From JAXDMK01 sp963765955 (GTDB lineage Bacteria; Actinomycetota; Acidimicrobiia; Acidimicrobiales; AC-14), in contig CAVXYA010000002.1 in the NCBI GenBank assembly GCA_963765955.1, positions 434,001-498,000 on the forward strand: DNA of 64,000 nucleotides, given 5' to 3'. The notes under the pieces were generated by a model. It worked only from the letters and a program-made list of their open reading frames with translations. It did no database searches and was not told where the DNA came from. Both the position numbers and the translations under genes were made by a program. Positions 1 through 8,378 of the stretch are shown piece after piece; within the stretch, counting starts at the first letter, position 1, and every line of letters starts with the position of its first letter.

Positions 1-93
1 CATGCCGAAGACGTCGTAGCCCTTGGAGATCAGAAGCTGGGCCATGTACCGGCCGTCCTGGCCGGTGATTCCTGTGACGAGGGCGCGGGGCAC
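1..93 (-). CDS. gmd: GDP-mannose 4,6-dehydratase, N-terminal fragment (gene continues beyond the window)
   Basis: The minus strand reads V-P-R-A-L-V-T-G-I-T-G-Q-D-G-R-Y and continues through a typical Rossmann first helix to the window edge. The GITGQDGRY glycine-rich NAD(P)-binding motif is the hallmark of Gmd, the extended-SDR enzyme that turns GDP-mannose into GDP-4-keto-6-deoxymannose for deoxyhexose (fucose, rhamnose) polysaccharide synthesis. Only 31 codons are present. I chose GTG at 93, three residues before the beta-strand; TTG at 102 is an alternative. It is divergent from the VanW-type envelope gene with very little space between them. Another SDR sugar epimerase cannot be excluded, but the TGQDG form strongly favours Gmd. 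Confidence 0.75.
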   Translation of the reverse strand, partial: MPRALVTGITGQDGRYMAQLLISKGYDVFGM

Positions 94-149
94 GTTGTGC
101 AAGGTAGTTCGGTCGGCGATGGGGGGCCGATCTCCTACCCTGGTCGCCG

Positions 150-2673
150 ATGGACGAGGCGACCGAGGCCGGGGACGATCCGCCGCACGCGGGGCAGTTC
201 TCGCCGCGTGACCTGCCGCCCGCCCCGCCCGTCCCCGGACCTCGACCTCGACCTCGACCGGAGCGGCCGGCCGCCAACCCCGACGGCACCCCGGCCCCGC
301 CCGGCACCGGCCTCCCGCCCCCCGCGCCACGGCCGCCGGCGACCAGGAGGACAACTGGCGGGCCGCCGCCGGCCGGGGGAGCTCCGGCGGACGGGGCGGG
401 AGCGCGGCGTGCGCCGGCGGTCAGGCCGCCCGACGGGCCGCCGTCTCGGAGGCCGCCGGCCGACCGGACGACGGCGGACAGGACGGCGGCGGGCAGGGGT
501 CGCGGCGGACAGGACGAGGGCGGGCAGGAACCCTAAGGCGGGCGGGACTCGGGCGGATGGGACTCGGGCGGATGGGACTCGGGCGGATGGGACTCGGGCG
601 GATGGGACTCGGGCGGATGGGACTCGGGCGGACGGGCCGTTGGCGGGCAGGGCTCGGGCGGACAGGACGAGGGCGGGCAGGAACCCTAAGGCGGACGGGA
701 CTCGGGCGGATGGGACTCGGGCGGATGGGACTCGGGCGGATGGGACTCGGGCGGACGGGACTCGGGCGGACGGGACTCGGGCGGATGGGACGGGGGCGGA
801 CGAGACGGGGGTGGACGGTAGGGGGCGGGCGGGCCGGGGGTCAGCGCCGGGCGCCACTGGCGGACGCGGGGGGCGCCGTCCCCCCCGGGGACCTTCCGGC
901 GGGCCCGGGAGGCCGAGGCGCGACGGTCTCGGACGTCGGCTCCTCGTCGGGCTCGGCCTGGTGGGCGTGCTGGTGGCGATGATCGTTGTCGTGTGGGCGA
1001 TCGACGGACAGGCGCACAAGGGCGTGGTGGCCCGCAATGTGGTCCTCGCCGACCGGAGCATCGGGGGGATGGACCGCGGCCAGGTCGACGCCGCGGTGGC
1101 GGCCCTGGCCGACCGCTACTCGTCGGCGGAGGTGGAGGTGGAGGCGCCCGACGGAGGGTTCAAGGCCGGCGCGCCCGAGCTGGGCGTATCCGTCCGCCGC
1201 GACGCCACCGTCGCCGCCGCCCTCGAGGTCGACCACGAGGGCTTCGTCGTCAACCGCATCTGGAACTGGGCCATCGGTTTCATCTCCTCCCGGAAGACGC
1301 CGGTGCTGCTCGACGTCGACGAGAACGCGGTCCGGCGGCTGGTGTCCGAGCGCGACCCGCTGCGGCAGCCGCCGAAGGAACCGGACATCGAGCTCAAGGA
1401 CGGGCGCATCGTGGCCGTCGAGGGCACATCGGGCCGGGGCATCGACCCGCTCGACGTCGTCCGTGACCTGCGGACGGAGGCCGGCCAGCGCTTCCCACTG
1501 GTGGTCGACGTCCCCCGCAAGGAGGTGCCCCCCCGCTACGGGATCGCCGACGCCGAACGGGTGGCCGCCGAGGCCGAGGCGCTGGCGGTCAACGAGCTGC
1601 CGGTGGTGATCGGCGGGTCGAGCGCCACCGTGCCCGCGGCCACCGTCCGCACCTGGCTGCGGGCCATCCCCGACGACACCGGGATGCGGCTGGGCATCGA
1701 TACCGAGGGGGCGGCCGAGGCCCTCGCCACCATCTTCCCGGAGGCGGGCAGGCCCGCGGTCGACGCCGGCGTCGAGATCGTCGGGGGCAGCCCGGTGGTC
1801 ACCGCCGCCCAGGTCGGCAGCGCCTGCTGTGCCCCGGAGGCGGCCGCCGCCATCGAGGCCGCCCTGCGCAACCGGCTCCCGAGCGACCCGCCCGTCAACC
1901 TCCCGCTCAGGACCGTGCTCCCCGACCGGGACGAGGAGGCGGTGCGCAAGCTCGGCATCGTCGAGGAGATCGGCAGCTTCACCACCAACCATCCGGCCGG
2001 CGAGCCCCGGGTCACCAACATCCACCGCATGGCCGACCTGGTCCAGGGGGCGATCATCGAACCGGGCGGCACCTTCTCGCTCAACGGCCACGTCGGCGCC
2101 CGCACCCTCGACAAGGGGTTCGTGGAGGCGCCGGTGATCGACGCCGAGTACCTGTTCAGCAAGGACGTGGGCGGCGGGGTGTCGCAGTTCTCGACCACGT
2201 TGTTCAACGCCGCCTTCTTCGCCGGCCTCGACATCCCCACCTACGGGATGCACGGGATCTACATCTCCCGGTACCCCTACGGCCGGGAGGCCACCCTCGA
2301 CTACCCCAGCCTCGACCTCCAGGTCCACAACCCGACGCCCTACGGGGTGCTGATCTGGCCGTCGTACAGCAGCTCCTCCATCACCGTCACCCTCTACTCC
2401 ACCCGCACCGTGGAGGGGGCCCAGACGAACCAGACCAAGGAGGACCTCCCCACCACCCAGTCCAAGCGAACGTCGCCGCCCACCACGATCGAGCCCGAGC
2501 CGGGCGCCCCCACCACCGAGGCACCGCCGGTCACCGAGCCCCCCGAGCCCCAGGAGTACGTGTGCCACCGGGTCGTCACCGAGCGCACCCGCACCTACAC
2601 CGACGGCCGCACCGCGGTCGACAGGTTCTACGCCCTCTACGCGCCCGAAGAAGGCGTGGTGTGCCCGCGATGA
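150..2673 (+). CDS. VanW-family, membrane-anchored cell-wall protein (N-terminal reading frame uncertain)
   Basis: The secure part begins near 900. It has an Arg-rich cytoplasmic stretch, one transmembrane helix (LLVGLGLVGVLVAMIVVVWAI, about 942-1005), two repeated extracytoplasmic modules of the peptidoglycan-binding PG_binding_4 type, then a VanW domain (about 1950-2400; GGTFSLNGHVG, GGGVSQFSTTLFNAAFFAGL) and a Thr/Pro-rich tail with a C-terminal VCHRVVTERTR segment. The family (YoaR/VanW) is associated with the cell wall; its biochemical role is unknown. The frame at ATG 150 gives a plausible acidic, Pro-rich N-terminus (MDEATEAGDDPPHAGQFSP) but hits TAA near 534. The frame carrying the domains is open from GTG 97 but reads as unnatural poly-Arg there. 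A one-base frame change before about 530 is therefore likely. The stop overlaps the next start (ATGA). Confidence 0.7.
544..786 (+). repeat. 15-bp minisatellite, two blocks of six units
   Basis: The unit is GGGACTCGGGCGGAT. Units start at 544, 559, 574, 589, 604 and 619, and again at 697, 712, 727, 742, 757 and 772, with a few C/T variants. A 37-bp segment (505-541 and 658-694) is also duplicated, 153 bp apart. The period is five codons, so several frames stay open: RADGT in the frame of the VanW domain, and DSGGW or GLGRM in the others. It lies in the N-terminal coding part of the VanW-type gene, so copy-number change would alter length without changing frame. Confidence 0.9.
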
Positions 2674-3047
2674 AGATCGACGAGCGGGCGGTCGCCACCG
2701 CGATCGCCGCCGGCCGGGTCGGGCTGGGGGTTGCCTTCACCCTGGCGCCGGGCCTCGCCCTGCGAGCGTGGCCGGGCGATGGCTCCCACACCCAACCCGT
2801 CACCCGGTTCCTCGCCCGCTCCACCGGTGGACGCGACCTGGCCATCGGGATCGGCACCCTCGTCGCCCTGCGCAAGGACGCCCCCGTCCGGGGCTGGCTG
2901 GAAGCCGGGATGCTGGCCGACGCGGTCGACGCCATCGCCATCGTGGCCGTGATCCGCACCGTCCCCAAGGGCCGGGCGGCCCTCGCCTTGGCCGCCGCCG
3001 CCGGCGCGGTGATCGCCGGCCGCCGGATCGTCGATGTCGTCGGCTGA
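2670..3047 (+). CDS. Small integral membrane protein (DUF4267-like)
   Basis: This is a 125-residue protein with Ala/Val/Ile-rich hydrophobic segments around residues 5-30, 55-68, 80-95 and 102-120, separated by short polar turns. The motif STGGRDLAIGIGTLVALR with a following 'GWLEAGMLADAVDAIAIV' resembles small DUF4267-type membrane proteins found beside oxidoreductases. The start ATG overlaps the VanW stop by ATGA, and the 3' end overlaps the next gene by 14 bp, so the three are probably translationally coupled. No catalytic residues are evident and the function is unknown. Confidence 0.7.
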   Translation: MKIDERAVATAIAAGRVGLGVAFTLAPGLALRAWPGDGSHTQPVTRFLARSTGGRDLAIGIGTLVALRKDAPVRGWLEAGMLADAVDAIAIVAVIRTVPKGRAALALAAAAGAVIAGRRIVDVVG

Positions 3048-4314
3048 CAAATCCCCGGGTAACGGGTCGGGGATGATCGTCGACGTGGCCGTGGTGGGGG
3101 GCGGTCCGGCAGGGGCGGCCGCCGCCATCGTGCTGGCCCGGGCCGGACGCGACGTGGTGCTGGTCGACAAGGCCACCTTCCCCCGCGACAAGTGCTGCGG
3201 CGACGGCCTCACCGCGGCCGCCCTGCGGGAGCTCGAGTGGCTCGGTCTGCGGCCGGAGGCGGTGCCCGACTGGCAGGTCGTCGACCAGGCCTGGGTGCGG
3301 GGGCCGACCGGTTGCACGGTGCAGCTCCCCCTCCCCGAGGGACGGGGACAGTACGCCGTCTGCGCCCCCCGGGCCCAGCTCGACGCGGCCCTGCTCGACG
3401 TCGCCCGGGCCGCCGGGGTCAAGGTCCACGACGGGCACGGCCTCACCGGCGCCCGACTCGGCCGCGAAACGATCGAGCTCGACGTCGACGGCCTCGGCGT
3501 GCTCGACGCCCGCTACGCGGTGGGCGCCGACGGGATGTGGTCGCCCCTGCGCAAGGCCCTGGGCGTGGCGTCGGCCGGCTACCTGGGCGAGTGGCACGCC
3601 TTCCGGCAGTACTTCTCCGGGGTGGGGGCGGCCGCCGCCGGTCTCTGGGTGTGGTTCGAGCCCGACCTGCTGCCGGGCTACGCCTGGTCGTTCCCCCTGC
3701 CTGGGGGCCGGGCCAACGTCGGGTTCGGCATCCACCGGGACGGGGGTATCCCCACCCGTGACATGAAGCGGATGTGGCCCGAGATCCTGGCCCGGCCCCA
3801 CATCCGGGACGTGCTGGGCGACGGCGCCCGACCCGAGGGCACCCACAAGGCGTGGCCCATCCCGGCCCGGGTCGACGACACCCCCCTCACCGCCGGCGGC
3901 GGCAGGGCCCTCTTCGTGGGCGACGCGGCCTGCGCCACCGACCCGATGACCGGCGAGGGGATCGCCCAGGCCCTGCTCAGCGGCCGGTGGGCGGCCGAGG
4001 CCATCCTCTCCGATGCCGCCCTCGGCACGGTTGGTGAGGCCGACCCGGCCGTGGTCGCGGCCGTCTACGAGCGATCGATGCGGCGGGGGCTCTTCGCCGA
4101 CCACCGCATGTCGGTGCGCCTCGGTCGCGTCCTCGAGCACCGCCGGGGGGTCAACGTGGCCCTGCGGCTGGCCGGCGCCTCGGACTGGTCCCGCCGCCAC
4201 TTCGGCCGCTGGCTGTTCGAGGACTGCCCACGAGCAGTTGCCGTCACCCCCCGGCGGTGGCGGCGGGGAACGCTCTCCAGCCCGGGGGCGTACGAGAACG
4301 AGGAGGACGCGTGA
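3034..4314 (+). CDS. Geranylgeranyl reductase-family FAD-dependent oxidoreductase
   Basis: The protein has 426 residues. It has an N-terminal dinucleotide-binding fold VAVVGGGPAGAAAA, the DKATFPRDKCCGDGL motif typical of the GGR/p-hydroxybenzoate-hydroxylase superfamily, and the second FAD motif ALFVGDAACATDPMTGEGI near residue 290. Members reduce isoprenoid double bonds (menaquinone side chains, archaeal-type lipids) or act as flavin mono-oxygenases, and the substrate cannot be assigned here. ATG 3034 overlaps the upstream gene; ATG 3073, just before MIVDVAVVGGG, is an equally good start. The stop overlaps the next GTG start (GTGA), so it is in one operon with the following hydrolase, PPOX and GAF genes. 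Confidence 0.85.
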   Translation: MSSADKSPGNGSGMIVDVAVVGGGPAGAAAAIVLARAGRDVVLVDKATFPRDKCCGDGLTAAALRELEWLGLRPEAVPDWQVVDQAWVRGPTGCTVQLPLPEGRGQYAVCAPRAQLDAALLDVARAAGVKVHDGHGLTGARLGRETIELDVDGLGVLDARYAVGADGMWSPLRKALGVASAGYLGEWHAFRQYFSGVGAAAAGLWVWFEPDLLPGYAWSFPLPGGRANVGFGIHRDGGIPTRDMKRMWPEILARPHIRDVLGDGARPEGTHKAWPIPARVDDTPLTAGGGRALFVGDAACATDPMTGEGIAQALLSGRWAAEAILSDAALGTVGEADPAVVAAVYERSMRRGLFADHRMSVRLGRVLEHRRGVNVALRLAGASDWSRRHFGRWLFEDCPRAVAVTPRRWRRGTLSSPGAYENEEDA

Positions 4315-4955
4315 ACGTGGGCCCGGTGAAGGTGGCCATCGAGCGGGTGCGCACCCAGGGCGTGTTCTCGCTCGACGGCCAGGACTTCGAGGTGGAGAAC
4401 AACATCTGGCTTGTGAGCTACGGCGACGACGTGGTGATCGTCGATGCGGCCCACGACGCGTCCGCCATCGTCGCCGCCGTGGGCGGGCGCCGGGTGTCCA
4501 CCATCGTGTGCACCCACGGCCACAACGACCACATCAACGCCGCCCTCGACCTGGCCGACGCGGTGTCGGCGCCCGTCGCCCTCCACCCCGACGACCGCAT
4601 GCTGTGGGACACGGTCCACCCCGGCCGACCGCCCGACCTTTCCCTGGCCGACGGCGGCACGGTGCAGGTCGGGCCGGCGCCGCTGGCGGTCCTCCACACG
4701 CCGGGCCACAGCCCGGGGGGCGTGTGCCTGTTCGCCGAGGAGTCGGGCGTGCTGTTCAGCGGGGACACCCTCTTCCAGGGCGGGCCAGGCGCCACCGGAC
4801 GGTCGTTCTCCGACTTCGACACCATCATCTCGTCGATCCGGCGCCAGCTCCTCGTCCTGCCCCCGACGACCGTCGTCCACACCGGCCACGGCGACGACAC
4901 GACCATCGGCGACGAGGCCCCCCACCTCGACGAGTGGATGGCGAGGGGACACTGA
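4311..4955 (+). CDS. Metallo-beta-lactamase-fold hydrolase (glyoxalase II-like)
   Basis: This 214-residue protein carries all MBL metal-ligand motifs: THGHNDH, HTPGHSPGG, FSGDTLF and a C-terminal HTGHGDDTTIG. The last motif is the form seen in hydroxyacylglutathione-hydrolase-like enzymes, and in a mycothiol-using organism it suggests a thioester hydrolase. The substrate is not determinable. GTG 4311 was chosen because a GAGGAGGA ribosome-binding site sits at 4298-4307 and it overlaps the upstream stop by GTGA. The longer reading from 4257 would run inside the upstream gene without a ribosome site. It probably acts in the cytoplasm, since no signal peptide is seen. Confidence 0.88.
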   Translation: MNVGPVKVAIERVRTQGVFSLDGQDFEVENNIWLVSYGDDVVIVDAAHDASAIVAAVGGRRVSTIVCTHGHNDHINAALDLADAVSAPVALHPDDRMLWDTVHPGRPPDLSLADGGTVQVGPAPLAVLHTPGHSPGGVCLFAEESGVLFSGDTLFQGGPGATGRSFSDFDTIISSIRRQLLVLPPTTVVHTGHGDDTTIGDEAPHLDEWMARGH

Positions 4956-4959
4956 CGCC

Positions 4960-5460
4960 ATGGCCGCCGGCATGCGCACCAGCCGGCCCCACATGCCGGG
5001 CTACGGCGTGCTCGGCCCCTCGGAAGGGACGGGCCTGTTGCCGTGGTCGTGGGCCGAGGAGCGGCTGACGGCGTCCCGCGACTACTGGGTGGCCACCGTG
5101 TCACCCGGCGGGCAGCCGCATGTCATGCCGGTGTGGGGGGTGTGGGACGCTGGCTGCCTATGGTTCAGCAGCAGTCTCGGCTCCCGGAAGGCCCGCAATC
5201 TTGACGTCGATCCCCGCCTCACGGTGACCACCGACAATCCCCTCGAGCCGGTGGTCGTCGAGGGCACCGCCGACCGGATCGTGGCCCTCGAGGCCCGCAC
5301 CCGGTTCATGGGCCTCTCCAACACCAAGTACGGCACCGACTACCCGGTCGAGTTCCTCGACCCGGAGGTGAACGGCACCTACCGGGTGACGCCGCGGCGG
5401 GTGTTCGGCCTGGTCGAGGCCGACTTCACCGGCTCCCCCACCAGGTGGGTGTTCGCATGA
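4960..5460 (+). CDS. Pyridoxamine 5'-phosphate oxidase-fold (FMN/F420-type) protein
   Basis: This 166-residue protein starts at ATG 4960, four bases after the hydrolase stop. The split-barrel core is visible as YWVATVSPGGQPHVMPVWGVW, then LWFSSSLGSRKARNLDVDPR and VVVEGTADRI. This pattern is shared by PPOX-fold proteins and by the F420-dependent reductases common in actinobacteria. The C-terminus (TYRVTPRRVFGLVEADFTGSPTRWVF) contains the substrate-loop Trp region. It is probably a flavin- or F420H2-dependent reductase, or a flavin-binding protein of unknown substrate. Its stop overlaps the ATG of the next gene. Confidence 0.82.
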   Translation: MAAGMRTSRPHMPGYGVLGPSEGTGLLPWSWAEERLTASRDYWVATVSPGGQPHVMPVWGVWDAGCLWFSSSLGSRKARNLDVDPRLTVTTDNPLEPVVVEGTADRIVALEARTRFMGLSNTKYGTDYPVEFLDPEVNGTYRVTPRRVFGLVEADFTGSPTRWVFA

Positions 5461-6692
5461 CGACGCCGATCATCGACACCAACCGCTTCCGGCGGGAGGT
5501 GCAGCTCGTCTGCAACGTGTCGTCCGACATCCAGACGTTCTGGGCGTCGTTCCGGGTCGTCCTCGACCGCAACGTGGAGTTCGACGGCTGCTCGTGGTTC
5601 ACGTTCGACCCTGCCACCTTGCTGCCCACGTCGCACACCGCCTTCCGGTCGTTCCCGCCCGAGGAGCACCCCCACACCCGGTTCCTCGAGCACGAGGCCA
5701 CCGCGGACGACGTCAGCCGGTTCGTCACGTTGGGGCAGAACCGTCCCCACGTCGCCCTCCTGTCCGACGTCACCGGCGACAAGCTCGACACCAGCGCCCG
5801 CTACCGCGAGTTCCTCGAGCCCAACGGCTTCGAGCACGAGCTGCGGATCGCCTTCGTGTACGGCGGGGTGTGCTGGGGCGGTGTCGCCCTGTACCGCCGG
5901 AAGGGTGAGCCCGACTTCATCGCCCCCGAGGTGAAGGCCCTGGCCGGCGTGGTCGAGTTCCTCGGCGAGAGCATGCACCGGGCCCTCCTGACGACCAAGC
6001 TCAACCGGGAGGAGGACGGGTCGCGGGCCCCGGGGGTGATCGTGCTGGGCCCGGCCAACCGGGTCGACCTGATCTCCCCGCCGGCCCAGGAGTGGCTCAC
6101 CGCGCTAGGCGTGGAGCTGGGCGACGCCTGGTCGACCGTGCTGCCGGGCGAGGTCTACGCCATCGCCAGCCACGCCCGCCGCACCGGCGCCGGCCACTTC
6201 GACGCCGGACCGGCGGTGGCGCAAGCCGGCAACGAGGCGAGCGGCAAGGTCGACCTCCACGCCGCCCTCATGGAGGGCGAGCCCCAGGGCCCGGTGGCGG
6301 TGATGCTGGAACCGATCCGCCAGCCCCAGGTGGCGGCGCCGATCCTGGCCGCCTACGGACTGTCCGACGAGGAAGGCGAGGTCCTGCGCCAGGTGCTCCT
6401 GGCCAAGGCCACCGAGGGTGTCGAGGACGAGGTGGCGGCGGTGCTGGCCAAGGTCGGCGCCGCCGACCGCCGGGAGCTGGTGGCCAAGGTGTACGCCGAC
6501 CACTACGCCTTCCCCCTGTCGAAGAGCCGGCCCGTCGGTCCCGACGGTTGGTTCGAGACCATGACCGAGGCCATGCTGGCGGCCGAGGCCGAAGCCGAGG
6601 CCAAGGCGGCCGCCGACGCCGCGGCCAAGATCGAGGCCGAGGCCGACGCTGCCGCCGCCGCTGCCGCCGCCGCAGCGGAGGCCGAGGCCTAG
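5457..6692 (+). CDS. GAF-like sensor protein with degenerate LuxR-type HTH and Ala/Glu-rich tail
   Basis: The protein has 411 residues. Residues 20-180 form a GAF-like sensory region (FRVVLDRNVEFDGCSWFTFDP; GGVCWGGVALYRR), followed by a linker. A stretch LSDEEGEVLRQVLLAKATEG...RRELVAKVYADHYAFPL aligns by pattern with the LuxR HTH of actinobacterial GAF-LuxR regulators (LTxREREVxxLV...RRELVxxVF.DHY). The recognition helix is missing: the usual I-A-x-x-L-x-I-S-x-x-T-V is replaced by acidic residues. The last ~50 residues are almost only Ala, Glu, Asp and Lys. It may therefore be a regulator that has lost DNA binding. ATG 5457 overlaps the PPOX stop. Its 3' end overlaps the convergent YihY gene by 4 bp. 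Confidence 0.75.
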   Translation: MTTPIIDTNRFRREVQLVCNVSSDIQTFWASFRVVLDRNVEFDGCSWFTFDPATLLPTSHTAFRSFPPEEHPHTRFLEHEATADDVSRFVTLGQNRPHVALLSDVTGDKLDTSARYREFLEPNGFEHELRIAFVYGGVCWGGVALYRRKGEPDFIAPEVKALAGVVEFLGESMHRALLTTKLNREEDGSRAPGVIVLGPANRVDLISPPAQEWLTALGVELGDAWSTVLPGEVYAIASHARRTGAGHFDAGPAVAQAGNEASGKVDLHAALMEGEPQGPVAVMLEPIRQPQVAAPILAAYGLSDEEGEVLRQVLLAKATEGVEDEVAAVLAKVGAADRRELVAKVYADHYAFPLSKSRPVGPDGWFETMTEAMLAAEAEAEAKAAADAAAKIEAEADAAAAAAAAAAEAEA

Positions 6693-7504
6693 CTCGCGAG
6701 GGGCGCCACCTCGGCGACCCGGCGAGCGGCCCGGTAGCCGACGATGAGGGCGGTGTTGGCCGCGAACAGCCACAGGCCGAGCAGGACCACGGCCGAGATG
6801 GTGGCCGACGCGTACCGCTGCTCGAAGTTGGCGCCCAGGCGCAGGTAGGCCACGTAGCCGGCCGAGAGCACCGAGATCCATCCCGACGTGACCAGGGCGC
6901 CCCGAAAGGTTGCCGCCCACTCAGGCGGCGACCGGGGAAAGACCCGGTAGACGACGGCGACCACGGCCACGGTGGCCCCGAACCCGGTGACGAGGGCGAA
7001 CACCAGACCGACCGCGATCTCGATGGGAGCGTCCCCGAGAGCGGCCGCGCCGGCATAGCTCGCCACCAGGCTGCCGAGCACCAGGACCGGCACCGCGGCG
7101 ACGAGCAGGAGCGCCATGCCCCGTCCCCGGAGGCCGCCGGCCGCCCGTTCGCCCCCTACCCGGTCCAACACCCTCATCAGGGCCGACCCGTAGGCGGTCG
7201 CCGGCCACAGGGCGGCCACCACCGCGGCCAGCCCGAGCGTCGTCCCCAGGTCGGCCACCCGCTCGAGGGCCCGGTCGACGCCCAGGGCGGGCGGAGCGAG
7301 GCGGGCCAGCTCGTCGGCCACGTGATGCACCTGGGCCTGACCGACCAGCAGGGTGGTGATCCACAGGGCGACCACCACCAGGGGGACCACCGAGATCAGC
7401 CCGTAGAAGGCCAGCGCGGCCGAGTAGAGGAAGACGTCGTCGGCGTGGGCCGTGTCGACGCCTCGGCGGACCCGGGCGATCAGCAGCAGGGGACCTCGGA
7501 TCAA
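6689..7504 (-). CDS. YihY/UPF0761-family integral membrane protein
   Basis: This 271-residue protein of the YihY ('RNase BN'-like, a misnomer) family has about six transmembrane segments. These include DDVFLYSAALAFYGLISVVP (the family signature AAALAFY-x-L/I-x-SL/V-xP), VGLVFALVTGFGATVAVVAV and ISAVVLLGLWLFAANTALI. The family is thought to act in envelope transport or export, but its activity is unsettled. The start is TTG 7504, which overlaps the stop of the upstream HTH gene as TTGA. The reading upstream of it is out of register with the family, so this short start is preferred. It is probably cotranscribed with the HTH gene. Confidence 0.8.
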   Translation of the reverse strand: MIRGPLLLIARVRRGVDTAHADDVFLYSAALAFYGLISVVPLVVVALWITTLLVGQAQVHHVADELARLAPPALGVDRALERVADLGTTLGLAAVVAALWPATAYGSALMRVLDRVGGERAAGGLRGRGMALLLVAAVPVLVLGSLVASYAGAAALGDAPIEIAVGLVFALVTGFGATVAVVAVVYRVFPRSPPEWAATFRGALVTSGWISVLSAGYVAYLRLGANFEQRYASATISAVVLLGLWLFAANTALIVGYRAARRVAEVAPLAS

Positions 7505-7803
7505 CTGCCCTTGGTCGGGGCGATTTCCCCGTCGACGAGCAGGTCGAGGACCTCGCCGATGGTGCGTTCCCGCCCTATCGAGTTCTGCAGGGGCAGATGG
7601 GACTGGATGTGGTAGCGGTTGCGACGGCCGTCCTTCTCCTTGACCACGTAGCCCCCCTCGGTCAGGTCGGCCACGATGCCGTAGGCGGTGCGCTCGGTGA
7701 CGTCGAGGGCCACGGCCAGGTCCCGCAGGCGGGCGTCGGGGTCGTGGGCGATGAAGAGCAGTGCCCGCGCATGGTTGGTAAGGAAGCCCCAGCTCGTCCC
7801 CAT
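7501..7803 (-). CDS. Winged-helix (MarR/ArsR-like) transcriptional regulator
   Basis: This 100-residue winged-helix protein reads WGFLTNHARALLFIAHDPDARLRDLA (helices 1-2), ALDVTERTAYGIVADLTEGGY (HTH) and VVKEKDGRRNRYHI (wing). It matches a small actinobacterial regulator family by pattern. ATG 7803 is preferred over TTG 7821 because a TACTAT -10 ends six bases before it with no Shine-Dalgarno site, the arrangement of a leaderless mRNA. It is translationally coupled to the YihY gene, which it may regulate together with itself through the palindrome at 7841-7858. The ligand is unknown. Confidence 0.82.
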   Translation of the reverse strand: MGTSWGFLTNHARALLFIAHDPDARLRDLAVALDVTERTAYGIVADLTEGGYVVKEKDGRRNRYHIQSHLPLQNSIGRERTIGEVLDLLVDGEIAPTKGS

Positions 7804-7809
7804 ACAACA

Positions 7810-7815
7810 ATAGTA
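7810..7815 (-). promoter_or_regulatory. -10 element (TACTAT) for leaderless HTH gene
   Basis: On the minus strand TACTAT is followed by six bases and then ATG 7803. This is the spacing expected when transcription begins at the A of the start codon. The same TACTAT-to-ATG geometry (62065-62070) precedes the CHAT gene. No convincing -35 is seen. Confidence 0.55.
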
Positions 7816-7840
7816 CGACAACTCTGGAAAAAATGGCCCT

Positions 7841-7858
7841 AGTTTTGCGCCAAAAACT
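7841..7858. promoter_or_regulatory. AT-rich inverted repeat, candidate operator
   Basis: AGTTTTG-CGC-CAAAAACT is a near-perfect palindrome in an otherwise >70% G+C neighbourhood. It lies about 38-55 bp upstream of the start of the HTH regulator and just behind its -10 region, so it is a natural operator candidate for that protein. It could also serve the divergent remnant at 7941. There is no direct evidence of binding. Confidence 0.4.
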
Positions 7859-7940
7859 GCCGAAACAGGCGAGGACAGAACCCGCCCGGGTCGCCGTCGG
7901 AGGCTGCGGGGCAGGTTCGAGAGGCCGACACCATGCCTTG

Positions 7941-8375
7941 ATGGAGAACCACCGGAGCAGCACCGCGGAGGTGTCCTCGCAAGGACTCCCGAGTCGCACC
8001 GCAGCGGGGCTCGTCGCCCTCGCCCTGGCCGCAGCCCTCCTGGTCCTGGACGGGACCCCGGCCCACGCCGCCATCGTCCCGCCCGTACCCCTGGGCACCG
8101 CCGCCGGGTATGCCGTCCTGGCCGCCTCGACCGTCACCAACACGGGCGAGAGCACCCTCTACGGCACGTGGGCCTGTCGCCGGGCACCGACAGGGACTTC
8201 GACGCCACCACCAGCCCGGAGCTGGCCGGCAAGACCCTGAAGGCGGGCGTCTGGGCCGGTCCCGACAAGTCCCCGCTGTGGATCGGGAGGACGCTCACTC
8301 ATCACCTGCGCCGGGGACTTCCGCAACGGCACCCACGACCACCTGCTGGTGGTCTACGCCACCCGCCTGGCCTGA
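7941..8375 (+). pseudogene. Decayed exported protein: DUF3494-like fragments joined to a sortase-like C-terminus
   Basis: ATG 7941 opens a good signal peptide (TAAGLVALALAAALLVLDG, cleavage near AHA) followed by VPLGTAAGYAVLAASTVTNT, the start of a DUF3494 'ice-binding-like' domain. The frame then changes near 8168 to GLSPGTD and, after a large gap relative to the family, LAGKTLKAGVW. It changes again near 8300-8310 to LITCAGDFRNGTHDHLLVVY, which resembles the TLxTC...Y.dNvVV end of class F sortases. The total is far too short for either family, so I read it as a mosaic remnant and not simply a sequencing slip. It ends 3 bp before rimM (convergent). Confidence 0.5.
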
Positions 8376-8378
8376 GCC

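Noticed and set aside
150..536. A separate 128-residue Pro-rich protein
   Set aside because: It reads like the missing N-terminus of the VanW-type protein and ends at a TAA within the repeat, with no ribosome site or independent features.
544..786. CRISPR-like array
   Set aside because: The 15-bp units are contiguous with no spacers, are in-frame coding, and no cas genes are present. The INPAS tract is rejected for the same reason.
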